Assembly (NCBI GenBank): GCA_964346665.1
Contig: CAYFVC010000022.1
Location: 1-21,248 of the forward strand
Length of the DNA stretch: 21,248 nucleotides
Source of the DNA: JAZGEG01 sp964346665
GTDB lineage: Archaea > Aenigmatarchaeota > Aenigmatarchaeia > QMZP01 > QMZT01
Reading direction: 5' to 3'
Program-made: the position numbers and the translations under genes
In this document: one piece after another, positions 1-7,360 of the stretch
Layout of the letters: every line of letters begins with the position of its first letter
How positions within the stretch are numbered: position 1 is the stretch's first letter
Notes under the pieces: model-generated
Database searches by the model: none
Told to the model about the DNA's origin: nothing
The model's input: the letters and a program-made list of their open reading frames with translations, nothing else

Positions 1-218
1 ACCGTCAAGTTAACAACAACAAGAATTTCGTTAAGGTAAAGGATTTTGTCAATCCTGACAGGAAAGTGGGTTTTGATATTCGTTCAAATGGCATCAAATT
101 AAGGAGGCACGGGAAGAAATTGAAAACTCCAATAAAGTTCCACAAGGAAAGTTTGGAAGAATGGCTTATGAAAAAGGTAATTTATCACGGTGAAAAAATA
201 ATGGAAGAGTTGGGATAA
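1..218 (+). CDS. C-terminal part of an unidentified basic protein
   Basis: A reading frame is open from the left edge of the window to the TAA at 216-218, giving about 71 residues (complete codons from position 3). The product is lysine- and arginine-rich, with segments reading VKDFVNPDRKVGFDIRSN and a charged C-terminal helix ending KIMEELG. I do not recognise the family. The many positive charges would suit an RNA- or DNA-binding role, but that is only a guess. Its start lies outside the window. A TATA-like box for the next gene begins about 34 bases after the stop. Confidence 0.6.
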   Translation, partial: RQVNNNKNFVKVKDFVNPDRKVGFDIRSNGIKLRRHGKKLKTPIKFHKESLEEWLMKKVIYHGEKIMEELG

Positions 219-251
219 TATTTGTTACTTATTTCTTTCAACAAAACAACC

Positions 252-261
252 TTTTAAGTAA
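252..261 (+). promoter_or_regulatory. TATA-like box of sppA
   Basis: The sequence TTTTAAGTAA lies 19-28 bases before the ATG at 280, the usual archaeal box A distance for a leaderless transcript. No Shine-Dalgarno-like sequence is seen before the ATG. Confidence 0.5.
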
Positions 262-279
262 TATACCTATCTGATTATT

Positions 280-1119
280 ATGATTATGAAAAAATCGAAA
301 AGGTCAGAAGGCTGGAAGTTCTTCCTCGGTCTCGGCGTGGGTGTGGGGATTGTTTCAATAGTCATAGTGGCTTTGTTGTTTTCTTCCGGATTCACGTTCG
401 GGAACAAGATCGCAATCATAAACATTCGCGGAACCATCACCTCGACACCTTCATTTTTTATCGATAGCATAACCCCTGATGATGTTTTTTCCATGATAAA
501 AAAGGCCGAGGATGATCCGAGCATAAGGGGCGTTCTATTCGAGATTAATTCGCCTGGAGGGTCTGTTGTCGCGTCTAGGGAGATTGCGTACGCTGTGAAA
601 AACATGAAAAAACCTAAGTTATGCTGGATGGGTGATGTAGCTGCGAGCGGGGCGTACTGGATCGCTTCCTCCTGCGATTACATCATGGCGGATCCTTTAA
701 CTTTAACAGGGTCGATAGGCGTGACCGCTTCGTATCTCGAGTTTTCGAAACTGTTCGAGAAATACGGGATCACGTACGAGCAGATAATATCGGGGGAGAG
801 GAAGGATATCGGAAGTCCTTTCCGTAACCTAACCGAGGAGGAGAGAGGTAAGCTAGAATACATAACTGGCGAAATCTTCGAATACTTTCTGAACGACGTG
901 ATAAACAATCGTAACCTAACCGAATCCCAAGTTGAGCAGATAACGAGCGGAGATATCTTCCTTGGGAAGGACGCGATTTCGCTAGGATTGATCGATTCCG
1001 TCGGAACAATCCAGGACGCGAAAGATAAGGCGGAATCCCTAGCAGGGATCGAATATGCGGATTTTGTGAGTTTGAAGAAGAAGGGAATTAGTTTGTTTGA
1101 ACTGCTTGGGATGTTGTAG
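280..1119 (+). CDS. sppA: Signal peptide peptidase SppA (S49 serine protease)
   Basis: A membrane-bound serine protease of family S49, which in archaea digests signal peptides left in the membrane after protein export. The 279-residue product has a short basic N-terminus, one membrane helix at about residues 13-36 and then a ClpP-like protease domain. SPGG is at 91-94. The nucleophile is Ser123 in AASGAYWIAS and the general base is Lys175 in SGERKD. The 52-residue spacing of this Ser-Lys dyad matches the archaeal SppA pattern as I recall it. The length is that of the short single-domain archaeal form, not the double-length E. coli enzyme. Translation could also start at the second ATG (286); 280 fits the TATA distance. 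It converges on gltX, 31 bases away. Confidence 0.93.
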   Translation: MIMKKSKRSEGWKFFLGLGVGVGIVSIVIVALLFSSGFTFGNKIAIINIRGTITSTPSFFIDSITPDDVFSMIKKAEDDPSIRGVLFEINSPGGSVVASREIAYAVKNMKKPKLCWMGDVAASGAYWIASSCDYIMADPLTLTGSIGVTASYLEFSKLFEKYGITYEQIISGERKDIGSPFRNLTEEERGKLEYITGEIFEYFLNDVINNRNLTESQVEQITSGDIFLGKDAISLGLIDSVGTIQDAKDKAESLAGIEYADFVSLKKKGISLFELLGML

Positions 1120-1131
1120 AACTTACGAAAC

Positions 1132-1144
1132 ATAACACTGTTAT
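1132..1144. terminator. Small inverted repeat between convergent sppA and gltX
   Basis: ATAAC-ACT-GTTAT is a perfect 5-base inverted repeat with a 3-base loop, in the 31-base gap between the two facing stop codons. It could help end transcription from both sides. The stem is short and AT-rich, so chance is a real alternative. Confidence 0.22.
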
Positions 1145-1150
1145 ATTCCT

Positions 1151-2815
1151 CTACTTGTGCGCGAAGTACACCACGATTTCCTTCCGATTATTAAAATCAA
1201 TCCTTCCGAACCCGATCCTCTCCATCTGTATCAGCGTATCGGGTTTTAAGTGAAACATTTCGGACTCGCCAAACCCTTCCACTACACCGCTCTTTGTCAC
1301 TATCTTCACTTTGACATAAGGTTCGCTCACCCATTGTATTTTGGGTATGTCTTTAGTTATCAAATCCCCTGTATACCTCGGTTTTCTTCCTAACGATATG
1401 TTGTACAACCCCTTCAAACGGATTAATTTACCTTTGAACTTCTCGTGATCGTCTTTTGAGATATATACTCCAGAACCACTTAGAGGGATTTTCTTCTTCC
1501 CCCTCTCAGGGAAGTCCGGATGTAGTGGTTCGAAAACCTCGCGCTTCTCGGGGGCGGAATCTACAAGTATGTAAATAGGATCGATCACAACCATATACCT
1601 GTTCGCCATCGAGTCTATTAGCTTTCGATTTTGCGTGTCGAGATTTCCCCAGCTCAATTCGATATCGTTCTTGCTAAGCCCGCACTGTAGAGCGAGGGAT
1701 TTTATGGCTTCAGGCTGGAACCCTCTTTTTAGGAGGGAGCGTATGGTCGGAAGCCTAGGGTCATCCCACCCTGTTACCTCCCCTTTGGCAATCATATCCT
1801 TTATATCCCTCGTGTGAAGTTTTTCGCTAGGGAAGCGTATCATCCCGAAGTTTATAACGTTCGGGAATCCCCAGCCGAAAACTTTCGAAATCTCCTTCTG
1901 AACTGCTGTGTTGTGCTCGTGCTCTTTCCCCCTGAAAACGTGAGTGATTTTCAGATCGTGGTCGTCGACGGCACAGGCGAAGTTGTACAGGGGCCAAGCA
2001 GAGAACTTTTCGCCTTTTAAAGGATGAGTAGTTTTGTTTATCCTTAGAAGCGGTGGGTCTCGAAGGACAGGGTTCGGGTCGGACATTTTCCACTTCAATC
2101 GCAAAACAGCAGAACCCTCCTCCAATTCTCCCGAAACCATTGAATCCCAGAGTTCGAGATTCTTCTTTTTTCCGTTTCCCCTGCACGGGCAATTGGACTT
2201 CGATAGTTTGTATTTCTTGAAATTTTCGGGTGGACAAGAACATACGTAAGCTCGTTCTTTCTCTATCATTTGTTTAGCGAATTTGTAATACAAAGGAAGC
2301 CTATCGGACTGGAGAACTAACGAATCCCACTTCGTACCCATGCGAAGCAGATCTTCCTTTATCCATTCGTAAGCCTTGGGTTCGATCTTCTTCGCATCCG
2401 TGTCCTCCACTCGAACTATGAACTTCCCCTTGTACTTCTTCGCGTATGCGTGACTCAGGAAAACCGCGCGCATGAACTGGCCTATGGAAAGCGGACCCGT
2501 GGGGGAGGGGGCGAATCTCGTTTTCACCTTCCCTTCTTTCGCATCAGTAAGTTCGGAAAGGCCTTCCTCTTTCTTTTCCTCCTTTTCGAGCAGCTCAGGA
2601 GCTAGTTTTTCGAGTTCCTTTTTCTGTCTTTCAATACTCATGAAATTAACTTCTTTCACTAGCGTTTCAACGAGCAGGCGCGTCTCCTTTATGTTCAACC
2701 TCGCTTCTTGGGACTGGGAAATAATTTTACCCAAAACAGCCGAAACATTCGCCTTTCCTTTGTAGAAGACCGCGTTTTGCAAGGCGTATTTGTAAACGAG
2801 TTCCCTGAGTTTCAT
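1151..2815 (-). CDS. gltX: Glutamyl-tRNA synthetase, archaeal type
   Basis: Attaches glutamate to tRNA. Archaeal enzymes of this type are normally non-discriminating and also charge tRNA-Gln for later amidation. The 554 residues comprise a helical charged N-terminal extension (about 1-95), a class I Rossmann core starting KTRFAPSPTGPLSIGQ, and a C-terminal beta-barrel anticodon region typical of the archaeal/GlnRS-like form. The HIGH signature is degenerate (SIGQ, residues 110-113). A cysteine cluster (C192, C194, C209, C211) fits the archaeal zinc site. AVDDHDLKITHVFRGKEH (282-299) and TGWDDPRLPTIRSL (348-361) are typical of the family. The KMSKS loop reads KLHTRDI (332-338), which departs from the usual LSTSK form. 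Box-like sequence lies at about 2839-2847, shared with the divergent small gene at 2860. Confidence 0.95.
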   Translation of the reverse strand: MKLRELVYKYALQNAVFYKGKANVSAVLGKIISQSQEARLNIKETRLLVETLVKEVNFMSIERQKKELEKLAPELLEKEEKKEEGLSELTDAKEGKVKTRFAPSPTGPLSIGQFMRAVFLSHAYAKKYKGKFIVRVEDTDAKKIEPKAYEWIKEDLLRMGTKWDSLVLQSDRLPLYYKFAKQMIEKERAYVCSCPPENFKKYKLSKSNCPCRGNGKKKNLELWDSMVSGELEEGSAVLRLKWKMSDPNPVLRDPPLLRINKTTHPLKGEKFSAWPLYNFACAVDDHDLKITHVFRGKEHEHNTAVQKEISKVFGWGFPNVINFGMIRFPSEKLHTRDIKDMIAKGEVTGWDDPRLPTIRSLLKRGFQPEAIKSLALQCGLSKNDIELSWGNLDTQNRKLIDSMANRYMVVIDPIYILVDSAPEKREVFEPLHPDFPERGKKKIPLSGSGVYISKDDHEKFKGKLIRLKGLYNISLGRKPRYTGDLITKDIPKIQWVSEPYVKVKIVTKSGVVEGFGESEMFHLKPDTLIQMERIGFGRIDFNNRKEIVVYFAHK

Positions 2816-2820
2816 AATCA

Positions 2821-2848
2821 GATATTTAAGCAGGGGAAATAAAAATTA
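2821..2848. promoter_or_regulatory. Divergent promoter region, gltX and the small cysteine protein
   Basis: The 44-base spacer between the two start codons contains two AT boxes. GATATTTAAG (2821-2830) lies 30-39 bases before the plus-strand ATG at 2860. The run at 2838-2848 (TAATTTTTATT on the minus strand) lies about 27 bases before the gltX ATG. Assignment is by distance only. Confidence 0.4.
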
Positions 2849-2859
2849 ATCGTGGTTTT

Positions 2860-2997
2860 ATGAGGTTCGATGTGAAGTGCAAGAACTGTATTTTCTTTAA
2901 AGGAAAGGTTCCATCAGACTTGGAATGCGCAAACAACGACGGTTCCATTTGGGACCCCGAACAACAGGCATGTGACAACTTCAGGGAGAAAAGATAG
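2860..2997 (+). CDS. Small four-cysteine protein (45 aa), possible metal-binding knuckle
   Basis: An ATG at 2860 opens 45 codons ending in TAG at 2995-2997. The product begins MRFDVKCKNCIFFKGK and has four cysteines at residues 7, 10, 23 and 38 (CxxC-12-C-14-C). W31 and the ending C-D-N-F follow. This layout, with a CxxC followed by aromatic residues, a lone Cys and a final C-x2-F, resembles small stand-alone zinc- or iron-sulfur-binding modules. That comparison is from memory. It fills exactly the space between gltX and the next gene, leaving 5 bases to the facing stop codon. The partner and process are unknown. It is too short for many gene callers. Confidence 0.62.
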   Translation: MRFDVKCKNCIFFKGKVPSDLECANNDGSIWDPEQQACDNFREKR

Positions 2998-3002
2998 CCA
3001 GA

Positions 3003-3839
3003 TCAAAATACCCCGGTTCTCTTCTTTATGCTAAGATAATAGTTGACGTCCGAAGAATACGCGAATAATATCGAGTAAACAGTGAAAAACGTTCTGAAAA
3101 CCAAGAAAGAAAGGCTCTGGACAGATAACAGCGAGGGTTCTCCTGTCATTAGGATAAAAATGGTTTCTGGTATTGAACCCACCATCAAGATCACCATGTA
3201 AATCACGAAGAAAATTATAAGGAAAAGGAATGTGTTAAGTTTGTTTTTCCCGATAAGATTCCACGATTTCTTTATAGAATTCAGCGGTCTTTCTTTCTCG
3301 AGAACGCAGAATACGGGAGCGAGAAATGTCATGAAGAAAACGACCACTGCTATTATCGATCCCACCAGAAACCAGATTCCACTTATTATGAGCAACAAAA
3401 TTCCTGCTTGCGATTCTAAAAACGGGAAAATGAATAAAAATAGGAATATCCCACCGAAACACGCCATGAAGATTAGTCCTAAGATGACGAGCGTGGCCAA
3501 TAGCGGGAGGAATCTTTCTTTCCCTGCCTTTAAACTATCAAGAACGGGTTTTCTTTTCCCTCTGTAAAACTTCGCGGAATTATCAAAATACACACCCATT
3601 AGGAAAATCCCTATGATCCAGCCTACGATTATGATGGGCGCTAGGTAAAGCATGGAAGAGATGAATTTCCCAAAAGCCTCAATTCCTTCAATCCCGCTGA
3701 TATCCCCCACCAAATACCCTGTCATGAACCATGTTGGCAGGCTGAAAATAAGTTGTACGGCGAGCAGCATAAAGAAAACGTCCTTTCTAAGGGAATACTT
3801 CAAAGCGAAACCGAAAACCTTGCCGAAATCAACCGCCAT
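3003..3839 (-). CDS. Six-helix integral membrane protein, PF10110/YciC-like
   Basis: A 278-residue hydrophobic protein with predicted membrane helices at about 21-40, 63-86, 110-140, 147-172, 203-222 and 240-262. Before the fifth helix it carries LNSIKKSWNLIGKNKLNTF (186-204). This SxKxSWxL signature before a helix is typical of the glycerophosphodiesterase-membrane-domain/YciC/DUF4013-like family of poorly characterised polytopic proteins. No catalytic residues are evident. It may act in membrane organisation or transport, which is inference. The start at 3839 is supported by a minus-strand TATA-like box at 3861-3871. It ends 5 bases from the facing small cysteine gene. Confidence 0.75.
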   Translation of the reverse strand: MAVDFGKVFGFALKYSLRKDVFFMLLAVQLIFSLPTWFMTGYLVGDISGIEGIEAFGKFISSMLYLAPIIIVGWIIGIFLMGVYFDNSAKFYRGKRKPVLDSLKAGKERFLPLLATLVILGLIFMACFGGIFLFLFIFPFLESQAGILLLIISGIWFLVGSIIAVVVFFMTFLAPVFCVLEKERPLNSIKKSWNLIGKNKLNTFLFLIIFFVIYMVILMVGSIPETIFILMTGEPSLLSVQSLSFLVFRTFFTVYSILFAYSSDVNYYLSIKKRTGVF

Positions 3840-3844
3840 GGTTT

Positions 3845-3871
3845 TTATTTATATCAGGCGGTTTAAATATT
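3845..3871. promoter_or_regulatory. Overlapping divergent promoters in a 39-base spacer
   Basis: Two AT boxes lie in crossed order between the divergent starts at 3839 (minus) and 3879 (plus). TTATTTATAT (3845-3854) is about 25-34 bases before the plus start. ATTTAAAC on the minus strand (within 3861-3871) is 22-32 bases before the minus start. Each box sits beside the start of the opposite gene, so both transcription complexes could not easily bind at once. Confidence 0.5.
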
Positions 3872-3878
3872 GTTTAAG

Positions 3879-4682
3879 ATGAGTGTGAACATAACGTTTC
3901 TCGGAACCGCTGGCGGACGTATAGTCATAATGACCCAGATGCGAGGTTCAGGGGGGTTCGTTCTGGAAATGGATATGGAACGAATACACGTAGACCCGGG
4001 ACCAGGAGCCCTGGTTCGGGCGAAGCAGTACGGTGTGAACCTTCGAAAGCTAACCGGGTTGATAGTTTCCCATGCCCACCCCGACCATTATACAGACGCG
4101 GAAATGGTTATAGAATCAATGACGCAGGGAACTCGAAAGAAGCGAGGCGTTTTGATAGGTAACGAATTCGTTATAAAAGGAGGTGGTGAATACAGGCAAG
4201 CGATTTCGCCGTTCCACCTGAAAATCCTCGAAAGATACGAAATCTTCAGGCCAGGAAAGAAAACAAAAATCGGGAAAATCGAGATAACCGCTACTCGAAC
4301 GAAACACGGGGAGGAGAAAGCGTTAGGTTTCGTGTTCAAGGGATCGAAAACCCTGGGATACACAGGGGACGGTGAATACTTCCAAGGGCAGGAGAAATAC
4401 TTTCGGGGATGTGACTACCTTGTTGTCAATGTCTTGAGACCGAGGAATGTGAAATGGCCTGAACACATGAACACCAACCAGGCGGCAAAACTCATTGGTC
4501 TCGTGAAACCAAAGCTCGCTGTCTTACAGCACTTCGGGATGCTCATGTTAAGGGCGAACCCTGAAAGGGAAGCGAGGTGGATAGAAAAACAAACAGGTGT
4601 GAAAACGATCTCTGCTCGCGACGGCATGAGGATTAATTTTGAAAAAACTTCGAAACATGGTCTGGGGAAATGGATTAGATAG
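3879..4682 (+). CDS. Metallo-beta-lactamase-fold hydrolase
   Basis: A 267-residue binuclear metal hydrolase of the MBL superfamily, closest in feel to RNase Z/PhnP-like phosphodiesterases. With the ATG at 3879 the ligands are H65, H67, D69 and H70 in SHAHPDHYTD, H143 in TRTKHGEE, D164 in GYTGDGEYF and H218 in LQHFGM, a complete metal-binding set. The N-terminal FLGTAGGR strand is also typical. The frame extends to a TTG at 3870, but the ATG at 3879 is preferred because it lies the right distance from the TATA box. The substrate cannot be told: nucleic acid, cyclic nucleotide or another phosphodiester. Its last 8 bases overlap the end of the convergent kinase gene. Confidence 0.88.
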   Translation: MSVNITFLGTAGGRIVIMTQMRGSGGFVLEMDMERIHVDPGPGALVRAKQYGVNLRKLTGLIVSHAHPDHYTDAEMVIESMTQGTRKKRGVLIGNEFVIKGGGEYRQAISPFHLKILERYEIFRPGKKTKIGKIEITATRTKHGEEKALGFVFKGSKTLGYTGDGEYFQGQEKYFRGCDYLVVNVLRPRNVKWPEHMNTNQAAKLIGLVKPKLAVLQHFGMLMLRANPEREARWIEKQTGVKTISARDGMRINFEKTSKHGLGKWIR

Positions 4683-5169
4683 TTTTCAAGAATTTCTCGA
4701 TCTCCTTCTCCCAGTCCTTCCCCGTTTCAACCACGAAGTGTTTCTCGCGTATGGGCTCGAATTCTTTTTCGATCTTCTTATAAATCTCGAAATCCGCGTC
4801 GCTGGGGGTTCGCTTTTTCGTTCGTTTCCCCATCCTTTTCTTTAGGATTTTTTCATCGCACACAACTTCCACTATGTGGAAATCGCTGTTCATATTTTCC
4901 GCAATTTTTCTCACCCTTTCCCTCAATTCTTTTTTGTAAAAAGTCCCGTCAAGCACGACGTTCTTCGCGCTTTTCAGGAATTTCTCTGTCATCTCGAAAA
5001 GCAGGTTGTAAATCAACTCCTTTTCCTTTTTCGTGTACTTGGGTTTTTCGAACAGTTCTTTCCTAACGATATCCGTGTTGAAAACGAACGATTTTGTTTT
5101 ATCCGCTATTTTTTTCGCAACCGTTGTCTTCCCTGTTCCAGGCAGACCGCATACCAAAATCAGCATCAT
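4675..5169 (-). CDS. Small P-loop kinase (AAA_33 / predicted kinase type)
   Basis: A 164-residue NTP-dependent kinase. It opens MMLILVCGLPGTGKTTVAKK with a Walker A at residues 8-16. FNTDIVRKEL follows, then NVVLDGTFYKKELRERV, where the aspartate fits a Walker B/substrate site. A basic lid region contains KKRMGKRTKKRTPSDADFE. This is the architecture of AAA_33 'predicted kinases', related to gluconate, shikimate and adenylate kinases. It overlaps the end of the upstream nucleotidyltransferase gene by ATGA, and an AAGGA sequence a few bases upstream fits translational coupling. That neighbour suggests a sugar or amino-sugar phosphoryl acceptor, but nothing in the sequence proves it. Two ATG codons sit in tandem; the first is used here. 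Confidence 0.82.
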   Translation of the reverse strand: MMLILVCGLPGTGKTTVAKKIADKTKSFVFNTDIVRKELFEKPKYTKKEKELIYNLLFEMTEKFLKSAKNVVLDGTFYKKELRERVRKIAENMNSDFHIVEVVCDEKILKKRMGKRTKKRTPSDADFEIYKKIEKEFEPIREKHFVVETGKDWEKEIEKFLKTI

Positions 5170-6347
5170 TTCATCTTGTCCTTATCCACAACCTCGCCCG
5201 GGAGTGTCGAGAGCCCAGGCCAGATCTTCCTTCCAGGGTATATCGAGGTGTTTATGCCCGTGTGAACACCATCACCTATGAACGTCCCGAGTTTTGCAAG
5301 TCCCGTGTCGATCTTCTCACCCTTGACGATCGTTTTATGCGTTTTTCCATCGTGCCTGTAATCAGCTGTAACGGTCCCGGCAGCGATGTTCACGTTTTCT
5401 CCTATCACGGAATACCCTATGTAGCATACGTGTTTCGCTGTCGTATTGTCCATTATTATGGAATTCACTGCTTCGCCACGAAAGCGAACGTGATTTCCTA
5501 TCGAGGTATCCGCTCGTATGTAAGCATTCGGTCCTATCACGCAATTGCTTCCGATAGCAACCGGGCCTTCTATGTGCGTCCCAGATCTAACGACAGTTCC
5601 CTTTCCTATTTTCACCTCGCCTTTTATCACAACGTCCCTCTCCACTTTCCCCTCTACCTTGCCTTTCATCTCGGAAAGGATTTTCTTGTTGGCCTTCAGC
5701 AGATCCCAAGGGTACACGACTGGAATCCATTCGCCCGTGTAGAAACAGCGAATTCGTAATTTCCCGGCCAGGATGTTAACAGCACCCGTAAGTTCGTACT
5801 CTTTTCTTTTCGAAGGTTTCATGGATTTCAGAAATTCGAAAACCCTCTCATTCAAGACGTATAACCCTGTGTTCGCCAAATTTGATTTCGGGTCTTTGGG
5901 CTTCTCGGTTATTTCCGTGAGGAATCCTTTATCAACCCCCAGAATACCGTAATCTTCCGGTTTCGAAACTTTTTGTCCTAGGATCGAGATTCCATAGGAA
6001 ACACATTCCTTAATCGAATCTCTCGGGTACAAGTTGTCTCCCATCATCACGAGGAATTTATCGTCCTTTCCGATGAAACTTTTAGCTTGAAGGAGAGCGT
6101 TTCCTGTCCCTAGCGGTTCCTTCTGGCTGGCGTATTGAATTCGAATGTCGCCGTATTTATCCCCTATTTTTTCTTTGATCTTTCCGCTGCCAACAACAAG
6201 TATCGCTTCCTTCGCGATTCCGTCCAACCGGTCGAATGTGTGCTCGATTATTGTTTTGTCTCCTACCCTTAGAAGTGATTTCGGTCTGTTCATGGTTAAG
6301 GGATAAGTCCTCGTTGATCCGCCCGCACACAAGATAACGGCTTTCAT
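5166..6347 (-). CDS. Bifunctional sugar-1-phosphate nucleotidyltransferase / acyltransferase (GlmU-like)
   Basis: The 393 residues hold two enzymes. Residues 1-230 are a nucleotidyltransferase that joins a sugar 1-phosphate to an NTP: AVILCAGGSTRTYPLT (3-18), RPKSLLRV (21-28), PLGTGNAL (78-85), MMGDN (101-105) and NTGLYVL (159-165). Residues about 235-380 are a left-handed beta-helix of hexapeptide repeats, the acyl- or acetyltransferase half. HVCYIGYSVIGENVNIAAGT (306-325) matches the active-site segment of GlmU, with H306 at the catalytic position. This resembles archaeal enzymes that make UDP-GlcNAc or dTDP-sugars for glycans. Substrate specificity is not readable. It is the first gene of a two-gene operon, with its own TATA-like box at 6368-6379 overlapping the stop of the gene upstream. 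Confidence 0.92.
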   Translation of the reverse strand: MKAVILCAGGSTRTYPLTMNRPKSLLRVGDKTIIEHTFDRLDGIAKEAILVVGSGKIKEKIGDKYGDIRIQYASQKEPLGTGNALLQAKSFIGKDDKFLVMMGDNLYPRDSIKECVSYGISILGQKVSKPEDYGILGVDKGFLTEITEKPKDPKSNLANTGLYVLNERVFEFLKSMKPSKRKEYELTGAVNILAGKLRIRCFYTGEWIPVVYPWDLLKANKKILSEMKGKVEGKVERDVVIKGEVKIGKGTVVRSGTHIEGPVAIGSNCVIGPNAYIRADTSIGNHVRFRGEAVNSIIMDNTTAKHVCYIGYSVIGENVNIAAGTVTADYRHDGKTHKTIVKGEKIDTGLAKLGTFIGDGVHTGINTSIYPGRKIWPGLSTLPGEVVDKDKMK

Positions 6348-6367
6348 AAAACTTTTTGTATTTTACG

Positions 6368-6379
6368 GTTTTTTAAATG
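6368..6379 (-). promoter_or_regulatory. TATA-like box of the nucleotidyltransferase-kinase operon
   Basis: On the minus strand the sequence reads ACATTTAAAAAA, centred about 27 bases before the ATG at 6347. It directly abuts the stop codon of the presenilin-like gene (6380-6382), so the promoter is squeezed into a 32-base gap. Confidence 0.5.
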
Positions 6380-7309
6380 TTAAACCGCGAAGTTCGCAAC
6401 CCACACCAATCCATACCCTATCAAACATCCCGCTGTCAGGAAAGGCATGGCGGGATAGAACGTGTCTTTTTTCGCAAAGGCAAGCATTATGAAAAGGAAT
6501 ACTGCCACGATCACCGGGATTATGAGGGCCTGTAAGAAAGCGAAAGGTTTCGTGAGCATCCCTCCCTTTATCATGGAATCCATCACAACCCCAGCGAAGA
6601 TCATGGGGAAAGCGATATCCCCTCCTCCCAGTATCGCGCTCTTGAACTCCTCCCTGATTTCTTTTCCTCTTTTTACTCCCACCTTGACCTTTTCGATCTT
6701 TTCTTTTGCTTTGATCTTGTACGATAACATCACCCCAGCGAAGGCCTTGCTCTTTGTCTGAAATTCAGCCAGCGAAATCATATGCTTTGATCTCCAAACA
6801 GCGAACATGTCGTACGCCGAAATCGCGAGGAGAAGGAGGATAGCCCATACAATATCGAGCAACGGAACGAAAATTATAGCGATGCCTGCGTAGATGAAGA
6901 GTTCTGTGAAATTATGAACCCATATGTTGGGTTTGTAGACCTTGAGGAACGCGAGAAACAGGCATATCGCTAGTGAAAGGGTTGGGTTTATAAACACACC
7001 GATAGTTATCGAGCAGGTCATCCAAACGGCGAAGAAGAACAAAGCCTTCCAAATGTTGATTTTTTTAAACTTCACCAGGAGGAGGATCAAAACCGTCCCT
7101 ATTATTATCGCTGTCATGATGTACGCAAATGTCTGCGGTCCATGGATGTCAGGTCTTGTCCCTATCGCGGTGTCTTCATGTTCAACGATTATTACGCCTT
7201 CAGGCGTTTGTGAAACCTTCGTGTTAACGTTGAGGGCGTAGAGACCTATAACTTGCGAAAGGAAGAATATCAGAACTATAAGAATGGTTACGGGCAGGGT
7301 GTGTTTCAT
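6380..7309 (-). CDS. Presenilin/SPP-like intramembrane aspartic protease
   Basis: An archaeal homologue of presenilin and signal peptide peptidase (peptidase family A22), which cuts substrates within membrane helices. With the start at 7309 it has 309 residues and about nine hydrophobic segments. Both catalytic aspartates are present: D167 in AISAYDMFAVW and D231 in GGGDIAFPM. The usual GLGD is GGGD here, within the GxGD consensus. The PAL-type motif appears as PAMPF (286-290). A hydrophilic loop at about 172-224 separates the two halves, as in the archaeal enzymes. An upstream extension to 7372 is possible but would run through the promoter; the ATG at 7309 sits 22-30 bases from the TATA-like box. 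Confidence 0.92.
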   Translation of the reverse strand: MKHTLPVTILIVLIFFLSQVIGLYALNVNTKVSQTPEGVIIVEHEDTAIGTRPDIHGPQTFAYIMTAIIIGTVLILLLVKFKKINIWKALFFFAVWMTCSITIGVFINPTLSLAICLFLAFLKVYKPNIWVHNFTELFIYAGIAIIFVPLLDIVWAILLLLAISAYDMFAVWRSKHMISLAEFQTKSKAFAGVMLSYKIKAKEKIEKVKVGVKRGKEIREEFKSAILGGGDIAFPMIFAGVVMDSMIKGGMLTKPFAFLQALIIPVIVAVFLFIMLAFAKKDTFYPAMPFLTAGCLIGYGLVWVANFAV

Positions 7310-7330
7310 AATATTATTTGTGTTGGAATG

Positions 7331-7339
7331 TTTATTAAT
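7331..7339. promoter_or_regulatory. Single symmetric AT box between divergent genes
   Basis: TTTATTAAT lies in the middle of the 51-base spacer between the minus-strand ATG at 7309 and the plus-strand ATG at 7361. Its edges are exactly 22 bases from each start. No other AT-rich box lies at promoter distance on either strand, so it appears to serve both genes. Confidence 0.5.
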
Positions 7340-7360
7340 CACCTCGGACAAATCTAAATC

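Noticed and set aside
1827..2243. A 138-codon frame on the minus strand inside gltX
   Set aside because: It lies within the GluRS catalytic core in another frame and reads as low-complexity Arg/Pro/Ser-rich sequence with no motif.
3870..3878. TTG start three codons upstream in the MBL hydrolase gene
   Set aside because: The ATG at 3879 starts directly before the conserved first strand and is at a better distance from the TATA-like box.
5094..5759. A long open frame (221 codons) on the plus strand, opposite the nucleotidyltransferase gene
   Set aside because: It is antisense to a gene with complete family motifs, its translation has no recognisable pattern, and it has no promoter or ribosome binding site. 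It is a by-product of the codon use of the real gene.
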